Assembly: GCF_028858535.1 (NCBI RefSeq)
Contig: NZ_JAPMOU010000036.1
Coordinates: 1 to 57,380, forward strand
Reading direction: 5' to 3'
DNA from: Spartinivicinus poritis
GTDB taxonomy: Bacteria > Pseudomonadota > Gammaproteobacteria > Pseudomonadales > Zooshikellaceae
DNA length: 57,380 nucleotides
In this document: positions 46,323-54,220 of the stretch, piece after piece
Layout: every line of letters starts with the position of its first letter
Numbering within the stretch: the stretch's first letter is position 1
Program-made: the position numbers and the translations under genes
Notes under the pieces: model-generated
Seen by the model: only the letters and a program-made list of their open reading frames with translations
Databases searched by the model: none
Told to the model about the DNA's origin: nothing

Positions 46323-47321
46323 ATGTTTAATTATATTGCTCACCGTATTTTGATGATGATCCCAACCCTCATTGTCATCAGTATTATCGTGTTTACGATT
46401 ATCCAATTACCCCCGGGGGATTTTTTAGAAAGCTACATGGCCGAGTTGCAAAGCCAGGGGGAGTCGATTGATAAACAAAAAATTGCTTATTTAAGGCAAG
46501 AGTATGGTCTTGATAAGTCAATGCCTGAACAATACTGGACCTGGGTAACAGGGCTATTGGAGGGAGATTTAGGTTATTCCTTTGAATATAACCTGCCAGT
46601 GAGGGAAGTGGTAGGGGATCGAATGTATTTAACCATCATGGTATCAATGTTAACCATTATTTTTACCTGGATAATCGCTTTTCCTATTGGTATGTATTCA
46701 GCCACCCATCAATACAGTTGGGGGGATTATGGTTTGACGTTAATTGGCTTTATTGGCTTGGCGACCCCTAACTTTTTATTGGCATTAGTATTGTTATATT
46801 TAGCCAATGTTTATTTTGGCGTTTCTATTGGCGGCTTAATGGATGAACAGTATGTTAATCAACCTTGGACGTGGGAAAAGTTTAAATCCATTTTGGAACA
46901 TTTATGGATTCCTGTGATTGTGATTGGCACTTCAGGTACCGCTGGGATGATTCGACGTTTGCGTGCCAATCTGCTGGATGAATTAAATAAACCATATGTC
47001 GTCACAGGTCGCGCCAAAGGACTTGGAGAGAAAAAACTGTTGGTTAAATACCCACTGCGGGTATCACTGAATTTTTTTATTGCCGATATTGGCAGCATGT
47101 TGCCAAGTATTATCTCAGGTGCAGAGATTGTTGCGTTGGTGTTGTCATTGCCCACGACTGGTCCAATGTTATTAGGGGCCTTACAAAGCCAGGATATGTA
47201 TTTGGCTGGTTCGTTTTTGATGTTTTTAGCCGTATTAACCGTCATTGGCGTACTCGTCTCTGATTTAGCGTTGGCTGCGTTAGATCCCCGCATTCGCTTA
47301 ACGGGAGGAGCCACCAAATGA
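46323..47321 (+). CDS. ABC transporter permease, DppB/OppB type
   Basis: About 332 residues. N-terminal helix (HRILMMIPTLIVISIIVFTIIQLPPGD) typical of DppB, then the PEQYWTWVTGLLEGDLGYS periplasmic segment, further helices and the EAA-like loop GLGEKKLLVKYPLRVSLNFFIADIG. Start ATG 46323 has AGGGGAG upstream. An upstream in-frame ATG at 46293 overlaps the binding-protein gene. Overlaps the next permease gene by four bases. Confidence 0.93.
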   Translation: MFNYIAHRILMMIPTLIVISIIVFTIIQLPPGDFLESYMAELQSQGESIDKQKIAYLRQEYGLDKSMPEQYWTWVTGLLEGDLGYSFEYNLPVREVVGDRMYLTIMVSMLTIIFTWIIAFPIGMYSATHQYSWGDYGLTLIGFIGLATPNFLLALVLLYLANVYFGVSIGGLMDEQYVNQPWTWEKFKSILEHLWIPVIVIGTSGTAGMIRRLRANLLDELNKPYVVTGRAKGLGEKKLLVKYPLRVSLNFFIADIGSMLPSIISGAEIVALVLSLPTTGPMLLGALQSQDMYLAGSFLMFLAVLTVIGVLVSDLALAALDPRIRLTGGATK

Positions 47322-48490
47322 GGCATCAACCTGAGCATCCTGCTAATCCCCATTATGTTTCAATAGAACCCTATGACCCTGATGCCATTACCAAAGTGGC
47401 GGCTGAGCAAGAGCAGTTTTATTTAGCATCACAGTGGGCTCTGATCTGGTGGAAGTTTAAAAGACACCGGTTGGCCATGGTGAGTGGGGTTTTTATTATT
47501 TTTGTTTATGCTTCCATTTTAATTTGTGAGTTTCTTGCCCCCTACAATTTGCATACCAGAAATACGGACCATATTTATTCACCGCCGCAGCCAGTTCATT
47601 TTTTCCATGAAGGTCAGTTTGTTGGTCCATTTGTTTATCGCTGGTATAACACGTTGAATATGGAGTTGCTGCAACGTGAATACCATGAAGATAAAACCCA
47701 AGTATTGCCGATTCGGTTTTTTTGTCGTGGTGATGAATATGAGTTTTGGGGAGCATTTAAAAGCAACGTTCATCTATTTTGTGCCCCCGAGCAAGGCACC
47801 TTATTTTTATTTGGGACAGACCGACTAGGTCGCGATATGTTTTCCCGTATTGTTTATGGCGCCAGAATTTCCATGACCATAGGCTTGGTGGGCATTACGT
47901 TAAGTATGCTGATGGGGATTGTGATTGGGAGTTTGGCTGGCTATTACGGTGGCTGGATTGACCATCTGGTGCAACGGAGTATTGAAATAATCCGCTCATT
48001 TCCAGAATTGCCATTATGGATGGCATTATCAGCCATTTTACCTGTTACCTGGAGCCCTTTGTGGGTGTTTTTTGGGATTACCTTAATTTTAGCCTTAATG
48101 GACTGGACTGGGCTAGCCAGGGCGGTGCGCTCTAAACTTCTAGCTTTGCGTGAAGAAGATTATACGGTAGCAGCCCAATTAATGGGAGCAAAAACCCAGC
48201 GCATTGTTAGAAGGCATTTATTGCCAGCTTTCTTTAGTCACTTAATTGCCTCTGCTACATTATCCATTCCTACTATGATTCTAGGGGAAACTGCATTGAG
48301 CTTTTTAGGCTTGGGCTTACGTCCTCCGATTACCAGCTGGGGGGTGCTGTTAAGTGAAGCGCAAAATGTGAATGTGGTTGCGATATATCCTTGGTTATTA
48401 ATCCCGGTTATCCCCGTTATATTAGTTATCTTGGCATTTAACTTCTTTGGTGATGGGATTAGAGACGCAGCTGATCCTTATAAGCACTAA
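47318..48490 (+). CDS. ABC transporter permease, DppC/OppC type
   Basis: A 390-residue inner-membrane protein. After the first helix (MVSGVFIIFVYASILICEFLAPY) comes an unusually long periplasmic segment of about 100 residues, and then GTDRLGRDMFSRIVYGARISM, the classic DppC motif. The EAA loop is AAQLMGAKTQRIVRRHLLPAF, followed by ETALSFLGLGLRPPITSWG. ATG overlaps the stop of the DppB-type gene (ATGA), so translation is coupled. Its TAA is followed by the second MITE. Confidence 0.93.
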   Translation: MRHQPEHPANPHYVSIEPYDPDAITKVAAEQEQFYLASQWALIWWKFKRHRLAMVSGVFIIFVYASILICEFLAPYNLHTRNTDHIYSPPQPVHFFHEGQFVGPFVYRWYNTLNMELLQREYHEDKTQVLPIRFFCRGDEYEFWGAFKSNVHLFCAPEQGTLFLFGTDRLGRDMFSRIVYGARISMTIGLVGITLSMLMGIVIGSLAGYYGGWIDHLVQRSIEIIRSFPELPLWMALSAILPVTWSPLWVFFGITLILALMDWTGLARAVRSKLLALREEDYTVAAQLMGAKTQRIVRRHLLPAFFSHLIASATLSIPTMILGETALSFLGLGLRPPITSWGVLLSEAQNVNVVAIYPWLLIPVIPVILVILAFNFFGDGIRDAADPYKH

Positions 48491-48664
48491 GGAACGCTCG
48501 AGAAATAACTTGAATTTTTATTCCCCATCCATCCCGCCTGGCGCTATGAGTTTATTGGTGGTTAGGGCAAAAACTTGACATAGACCCACTATGCCTTCAT
48601 TTTTGCGCCTTGCCAGGTGGGTGCCTTGGGACTAAAACTGTTCAAGTTATTTCCCTTGCGTTCC
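48491..48664. mobile_element. MITE after the ABC operon
   Basis: Terminal inverted repeats GGAACGC..AAATAACTTGAA (about 24 bp, three mismatches) are flanked by TAA on both sides. The interior shares the ACCCACTATGCCTTC and TTTTTGCGCCTTGCCA stretches with the element at 44316-44471, so they are one family. The left TAA is the stop codon of the second permease. Confidence 0.75.
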
Positions 48665-48677
48665 TAAAGCAAGACGC

Positions 48678-49028
48678 CTAACAGATATCATCCAGAAAAT
48701 AGGATATGAAGTTTTCACAGGGAGAGTGGATATAAGTAAACTCTAAGCCGATTAAATAGTTATTATCTTTTAATTCTGTGTGACATACTTGAGCATGTAC
48801 ATAAATGCTCATGCCTTTATTTTCATAGTTCATGGTATACAAACAGAGAATGCAGATCTCTCCTGGTAGCATTTTTTTGCACGACTGAACCAGGATGCCT
48901 TCTTGGGAAATATTCAACATTTTGATATAGCTAGTATCTCGATGGCTTTTGAGAATACCTACACAGTTCAGTTGCTGAAGGGGATAGCGGGGGCTTATGC
49001 GGCGATCAATGTTCATGGAGGTAGCCAA
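48678..49028 (-). CDS. PilZ domain protein
   Basis: A 116-residue single-domain protein. Arg10-x3-Arg14 (RRISPRYPL) and NISQEGI are the two c-di-GMP binding motifs of PilZ. Asn replaces the usual Asp in the second motif, a common variant. It should act as a small cytoplasmic c-di-GMP receptor. The gene stands alone on the minus strand, with a 240-base gap upstream and no visible operon partner. The partner protein is unknown. Confidence 0.85.
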   Translation of the reverse strand: MATSMNIDRRISPRYPLQQLNCVGILKSHRDTSYIKMLNISQEGILVQSCKKMLPGEICILCLYTMNYENKGMSIYVHAQVCHTELKDNNYLIGLEFTYIHSPCENFISYFLDDIC

Positions 49029-49271
49029 AAAAGAGAAGGTTTCTTAGAGAGTAAGTGGGTCCATAAGTAATAGCAATGAATGATTGTTTATGTGTATGGC
49101 TTTTTTATAAATTATTTCGAATAATGCAGTCAGCCAATGATAACGGTAATGATAGCTAATAGCTTAGGAATCAGCTGGCTTGTCAAAAAAGCAGTAATAA
49201 AGTTTACTGCAAAGGCTGTGACTTAATGACACAAGCTATGCTTACATAAGAGTTTTGCAAACAATTACCTA

Positions 49272-50597
49272 ATGTTACCCATGAATGTGAGTAAGCATGG
49301 TGTAGTTATCTCGTTACGATTTACTCTGGCTTTACTGCTATTGATTGGTAGTGGTCAGACCAGCCTTTTGTTTGCTTCAGAAATACTGAGAGTAGGCGTG
49401 GGGTTAATTACGGCTTCAGGCAAAGCGAGAGCAGGGGTAGAGGAGGTAATTAGTCGATTTGAAAAACAATACCCAAAGGCCAAAGTAGAGCTTATTACCC
49501 TTTATGATGAAGAGTTTAAAGCGGCAATCATTCCCTGGTTAAGAAGAAAACCAGATAAAAATGTCCCTGATATCTTTTTTGGCAGTGCAGGTGAACGCTT
49601 GTATAACCTGGTGAGAAAAAATTACGTTGAAGATATTACAGAGGTTTGGCAACAACATAAGCTTGACCAAGTGTTTAGTCCTGGCATCAAAGCAACTGTA
49701 TCATTCAATAGTAAGGTTTATGCTATACCTTTTGCTTATTATCAATGGGGTTTCTACTATAATTCTGCTGTATTAGCTAAGTATCACCTGTCATTGCCCA
49801 AAACGTGGAAACAATTTTTAGATATCTGCTATACCTTGAAAAAGCACAACATATACTGTATTGGGATTGGAAACAAAGAAAACTGGCCTGCTGCTGGTTG
49901 GTTTGATTATTTAAATCTTCGTTTAAATGGCCTTGATTTTCACCGTGAACTCACTAAGGGGTGTATTGCTTATACCCACCCAAGCGTACGTCGTGTATTT
50001 GACCACTGGGCAGAACTGGTACATCAGGGGTTTTATCATCCTGGCGCGAGAAATCATAACTGGAAGTTGGTTTTTCCACCGATTTACAGGGGAAAAACAG
50101 CGTTTACCTTGATAGGTAATTTTGCTGAAAGCTTGTTTGGGAAAATTCCTCCCAATATTAAAGAAAATATTAAATTCATAAAGTTTCCCGAGATGACGAC
50201 AAACATGCCTATTTATGAAGATGCGCCAACTGATATATTTTTTTTAAGTAAAGCGGCAGCGAACAAGAAATATGCGAAAAAATTTATGGCTTTTTTAGCA
50301 ACAAAAGAAGTACAGGAATTACTGACTGATGGACTGTCAATGATTCCCATTAATAGAGAGGCTAAACCGAAAAACACCTATTTTTTAAGAGAGGGCAAAA
50401 AACTATTAGATCAGGCAGTTGGGTATGCTCAGTTTTATGATCGAGATACACCACAAAATATGGCAGATAAAGGTATTCGAATATTTAGTCAATTTATTGA
50501 GGATGGCAATGTTGAAAAAGCCATCAGCGATTTAGAGGCGGCTAGAAACCGGTTTTACATAGGGGTACATACCCCTAAAAACTGTAACCCTTTATAA
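49272..50597 (+). CDS. Extracellular solute-binding protein, family 1
   Basis: A 441-residue exported protein. Signal peptide (FTLALLLLIGSGQTSLLFAS), then a family 1 (carbohydrate-type) binding fold with EEVISRFEKQYPKAKVELI, PDIFFGSAGERLYNLV, FAYYQWGFYYNSAVLAKYHL, PKTWKQFLDIC and AAANKKYAKKFMAFLATKEVQ. No permease or ATPase accompanies it, so it is an orphan that may serve a distant transporter or a membrane sensor. ATG 49272 and 49281 are both possible starts. Confidence 0.88.
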   Translation: MLPMNVSKHGVVISLRFTLALLLLIGSGQTSLLFASEILRVGVGLITASGKARAGVEEVISRFEKQYPKAKVELITLYDEEFKAAIIPWLRRKPDKNVPDIFFGSAGERLYNLVRKNYVEDITEVWQQHKLDQVFSPGIKATVSFNSKVYAIPFAYYQWGFYYNSAVLAKYHLSLPKTWKQFLDICYTLKKHNIYCIGIGNKENWPAAGWFDYLNLRLNGLDFHRELTKGCIAYTHPSVRRVFDHWAELVHQGFYHPGARNHNWKLVFPPIYRGKTAFTLIGNFAESLFGKIPPNIKENIKFIKFPEMTTNMPIYEDAPTDIFFLSKAAANKKYAKKFMAFLATKEVQELLTDGLSMIPINREAKPKNTYFLREGKKLLDQAVGYAQFYDRDTPQNMADKGIRIFSQFIEDGNVEKAISDLEAARNRFYIGVHTPKNCNPL

Positions 50598-50808
50598 AAC
50601 GCTACACCACGATAAGTACTTAAACCACAGGAGACTTAGGTATTAGCACCATTGCCCAGCAGCAATTAATGGTCTCTATTCCTCATCCCGAACAACGATG
50701 CGGCTTTTATTTATTGTGTAACAGAATCACAAGTGAATGAGTTTTTAGGCTATTGTGCCCCTTCAGCAATTGTGTATAAAGGGGACACATGTCTCTCATG
50801 CCTGTTGA

Positions 50809-52470
50809 TTAAAGCTTGAGTGTCACGTTTCCTTTTGCTCGAGATACGCAACACATCATTGTGTTTTCTCTCTCATCAGGTGTCAAAACCATATCCCTAT
50901 GCTCAATGTCCCCATTTTCATAATTTATTCTGCATGTGCCACAGGTTCCAGATTCACAATTCGATTCAACGGTTAATCCAGCATCACGTAATGCTTCCAA
51001 TAATGTGGCTTCGGAGCTAACCTTAATTTGTTCACCTGAGGACTCAATAATTACTTCAAATGAGTTGTTATCCTGATTATCAAAAGCCGAACCCGCTGTG
51101 AAGGCTTCAAAATGGGCAGTTCCTGATGGCCAATGTGCAGAAAACATTTGAACCGCGTCCATGAGTCCTTTTGGCCCGCAACAATAAATATGCGTGCCTT
51201 CTCTTACCTCTTCAAGAAGGGCTTTAATATCCAAGCGCGCATCTGGGTCTTCATCGCTTAAGTATATATGCACACGGCCGGGATAGTTTTCTTTCAGTAA
51301 ATCCGAATAAGGGGCGTTATCTTTAAAACGGGCACAATAATGCAATTCCCATTCGGCACTACTTTCTTCCAATTGTTCAATCATGCACAGCAGAGGCGTT
51401 ACTCCGATACCACCGGCTATTAAAATATTGTGTTTTGCATCATCTGAAAGGGGAAAGAAGTTTGTTGGCATGGCAACCATCAGCTGATCGCCGACGTTTG
51501 TTGTATCATGAACCCATGCTGATCCGCCGCGACTTTCTGGCTCTCTTTTAACGGCTATTTCATATCCCTTTCCGTCTGGCAAGTGAATCAGTGAATAGCT
51601 TCTGGTCAGGGAGTTGTCTGGTTTTATGTCGATATGAGCACCAGCTGTAAAATCCGGTACTGGTCCACCATCTGCCCGTTCAAACCGTAACCGACGCACA
51701 ACTGGGGTTAAAAACTCAGCATCAGTGATCGTTAGCTCGCTCCAAGTCGTTCCAATTTTAGCTAAAGCCCCATTTGATAATCGGTGGTTCCAGTCCTCTA
51801 CAGATTTGGTAGTAACCCGCTTTTCAAATACACTGCGTATTTCAGAACCAAGATAAGGAAGTGTCGACAAGGTTTTCGCCATGTTCAGATCATCTGCTCC
51901 ATCATAAACATAATGTTGTAATCGAGAAATGGACCATTCAGGAAGCGGGCGTTCAATAATCTCAAGTGTATCACCAGCCTTAATCTCACCTTCTTGCAGA
52001 ACGCGGTAGAACCAACCAGTCCGCCCCGTTGCCTGTGTTCGCCGCGACATGCCTTTGTTATGGAACCTGTGATTCAATTTGAAGCATGGCTGACGAAATT
52101 GACTGACTTCCAGAATAGCGCTTCCCACTGCAACCTTGTCGCCTATGCAAATTTCCCTTTCTGATAGGCCTGATGTAACAAAATTCTCACCAAAACCGCC
52201 TGCTACAAAATAATCTGCACTGTTTGGGAGGTCTTGTTTCCAATGGACATAGTGATCACGGTTATAATGAAGGATGGCACGATCTGGACCGCCGTGGTAG
52301 GCCAAGTCAACCTGAACATCACCTTCGATTCCCAAAGATGTAATTCGGATAGTGTGATCAGTCGTCTTCTTATCAATGGCTGATTTTATACCTGAATGAC
52401 CAAGTAGCGAAGGGGTGCCTGTTCGCACTTCTTCCAGAATAATTTTGGGCAGCTTATTTTTATCGTCCAT
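50809..52470 (-). CDS. MOSC / ferredoxin-reductase / 2Fe-2S ferredoxin fusion
   Basis: A 553-residue cytoplasmic redox protein. MOSC domain (YiiM-like, about 1-165) has a conserved Cys in FRQPCFKLNHRF for molybdenum-cofactor-linked sulfur chemistry. A short 3-alpha domain follows (about 170-215). FAD/NAD-binding phthalate-dioxygenase-reductase-type module: RSYSLIHL and IAGGIGVTPLLCMIEQL. C-terminal plant-type 2Fe-2S ferredoxin: Cys505, Cys510, Cys513 and Cys540 or 541. YiiM-type proteins detoxify N-hydroxylated compounds, and fusions supply their own electron chain. Monocistronic. Confidence 0.9.
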   Translation of the reverse strand: MDDKNKLPKIILEEVRTGTPSLLGHSGIKSAIDKKTTDHTIRITSLGIEGDVQVDLAYHGGPDRAILHYNRDHYVHWKQDLPNSADYFVAGGFGENFVTSGLSEREICIGDKVAVGSAILEVSQFRQPCFKLNHRFHNKGMSRRTQATGRTGWFYRVLQEGEIKAGDTLEIIERPLPEWSISRLQHYVYDGADDLNMAKTLSTLPYLGSEIRSVFEKRVTTKSVEDWNHRLSNGALAKIGTTWSELTITDAEFLTPVVRRLRFERADGGPVPDFTAGAHIDIKPDNSLTRSYSLIHLPDGKGYEIAVKREPESRGGSAWVHDTTNVGDQLMVAMPTNFFPLSDDAKHNILIAGGIGVTPLLCMIEQLEESSAEWELHYCARFKDNAPYSDLLKENYPGRVHIYLSDEDPDARLDIKALLEEVREGTHIYCCGPKGLMDAVQMFSAHWPSGTAHFEAFTAGSAFDNQDNNSFEVIIESSGEQIKVSSEATLLEALRDAGLTVESNCESGTCGTCRINYENGDIEHRDMVLTPDERENTMMCCVSRAKGNVTLKL

Positions 52471-52943
52471 ATATATCCTTTAGCAAACAGTTTAATAGAC
52501 CTCGTTGAACGACAAAACTTTGGACAAAGCAACGGTCTATTAGCAAAATTTATGGGTTTCAACGTTCTTGCGAACCAGAGATTGGTGTTTAGGCGCTTTA
52601 TTTTCTTGTAAAATTCATTACAGTTTCTGCAGACACAAGCAGAATAAACAAGGCCATAGCCTAAATAGCTAAAAGGGTAATTCTGATTGTAGCAAATATC
52701 GATAGGATATTAAATCATAATAATGAATTTTTTCTTCTAATTTTCAGCTAAGTTTTTTTTGATAAAATATAACTTATTTACTATTTAGTGGTTATTCGTA
52801 TGAATAAACTTAAAACGGGTAGTTTACTTGCAGTAGTATCTGGGTTTATTGCAACTAGGTTTTATGGTGAAAAATGACAAGTAAACACTCAAGCCTTAAA
52901 CCTATTCTTAAATAATTCGCCTTAAATATTAGGGTAGCTATAT
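52471..52943. other. 470-base intergenic region with a possible signal-peptide remnant
   Basis: AT-rich DNA between the MOSC fusion (minus) and the IQ protein (plus). It holds the promoters of both and the small frame at 52801-52878. No clear terminator or operator is visible. Confidence 0.4.
52801..52878 (+). CDS. 25-residue frame resembling a signal-peptide remnant
   Basis: ATG to TGA encodes a short peptide with an N-terminal Lys, a hydrophobic middle (LLAVVSGFIA) and a polar end. It may be the remains of a truncated secreted-protein gene or a small membrane peptide. Without homology it is weak. Confidence 0.2.
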
Positions 52944-54086
52944 ATGAACTCTGATTATATAAGTCAAGTTGGAAGATCAACATTTTATGTAGAGAACACC
53001 CATACAAATAACTACGGTGATATTCAAGGAAAACGTGTAAGCATAGAGAACAACAAAAATAAACCTATTGAACTATACATCAATGCAACGCAACAAAATA
53101 ACCGAGGCTCTTTTCCTGTACAAAAAAAGCCGCTATCAGTAAGCCTTAATAAAAGCCTGATGAGTGACGAAAAGGCAGCAATATTAATCCAATCTTTTTA
53201 TAAAGGATATAAAATAAGGCAGGCAATACAGACTAGTTCAGTTAGTCCAGGGGTGATTCATACACGAATAAATGCTGATAACCAAATGTTAAAAAGAATA
53301 GGAATAGAAAGGTTTGATCAAAGCAGGGGGAATAGAAAAATAGATTATTTCTCATTAAATCATAAACAGTTTTCAGGCGGGGTTTATGGTGGGGAAAAAT
53401 TATACAACCCTGTTAAAACTTCAGGAGAGGAGTTATTTAAAGTTTTTTCTAAAGATAACTCATCAAACGCCGTAGTGTTCATCAATGGTTCCTTCTTTAA
53501 TATGAGTAAATTAGCATCTCCAGAAAAACCTGAGACTGCAACAATAGGTGAGTCATCAATTACCGCTATAAAAGTATGTACTGTCAAAGTACCTAGTGGT
53601 TATGAAAATGACTACAGCATTCTTAAATTCAATAATGGCTCATATATTAGCGTTGCTCCTATATTAGGTAAAAACAATGAAGCTCAATTCCTTGAAAACA
53701 AACTCACAGACGCAAAGTATCAATATACACGCGTCACTGGCTTGCCCGGAAAACTAGGCCATTCTAGTGATCCCAATCCAAGAGCAGCAATAAGCCTGCC
53801 AGAAAACCAAGACAATACGGAAAGTAATGATTCAAGAGTCAGGCTAGTAGTCGGCCGAGCAGATGGAAGAGGAAAGAACTCTAACGGATACACTATGCCA
53901 GAGTGGTCAACCTTCATGACTAGACTAGATAAATTAAATAACACGCCAAGTCGCTCCTATAACCTTGATGGAGGAGGGTCAGTAGCGATAGGAATAATAA
54001 ATAGTAATGGAGAAAAGATTAGTCTTATCACACAATCTTCTTCTGGAAGATCTATCGCAAACTTTATCGGTTTTTCTAAAAAATAA
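52944..54086 (+). CDS. Phosphodiester glycosidase (NAGPA-like) with an IQ calmodulin-binding motif
   Basis: A 380-residue protein with no signal peptide and no membrane helix. Residues 1-75 are polar, Asn/Ser-rich. Residues 79-95 match the eukaryotic IQ motif: Ile82-Gln83-x3-Lys87-Gly88-x3-Arg92. From about 170 to 380 the protein follows the NAGPA (PF09992) plan: FINGSFFNM (179-187), NPRAAIS (278-284), VGRADGRG (303-310) and NLDGGGSVAIG (340-350). NAGPA enzymes cleave GlcNAc-type 1-phosphodiesters. IQ motifs bind calmodulin, which bacteria lack, so use inside a eukaryotic host is inferred. A SUKH-type gene follows 134 bases downstream. Substrate unproven. Confidence 0.7.
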   Translation: MNSDYISQVGRSTFYVENTHTNNYGDIQGKRVSIENNKNKPIELYINATQQNNRGSFPVQKKPLSVSLNKSLMSDEKAAILIQSFYKGYKIRQAIQTSSVSPGVIHTRINADNQMLKRIGIERFDQSRGNRKIDYFSLNHKQFSGGVYGGEKLYNPVKTSGEELFKVFSKDNSSNAVVFINGSFFNMSKLASPEKPETATIGESSITAIKVCTVKVPSGYENDYSILKFNNGSYISVAPILGKNNEAQFLENKLTDAKYQYTRVTGLPGKLGHSSDPNPRAAISLPENQDNTESNDSRVRLVVGRADGRGKNSNGYTMPEWSTFMTRLDKLNNTPSRSYNLDGGGSVAIGIINSNGEKISLITQSSSGRSIANFIGFSKK

Positions 54087-54220
54087 AAAACATTCGTTGT
54101 ATGCTTGGTGACATATTCCCCTTATTTTTTTCTTGTATATAATTTGTTTACCCACATGCTATGCTACTAAGTAGTGAAGTCATTTAATTATAAACAGTTA
54201 CACACTTTTTGGAGTTTGTG

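Noticed and set aside
50640-50760. Short plus-strand frame between the family 1 binding protein and the MOSC fusion
   Set aside because: About 38 codons, no clear start or homology. It could be a gene remnant but cannot be supported.
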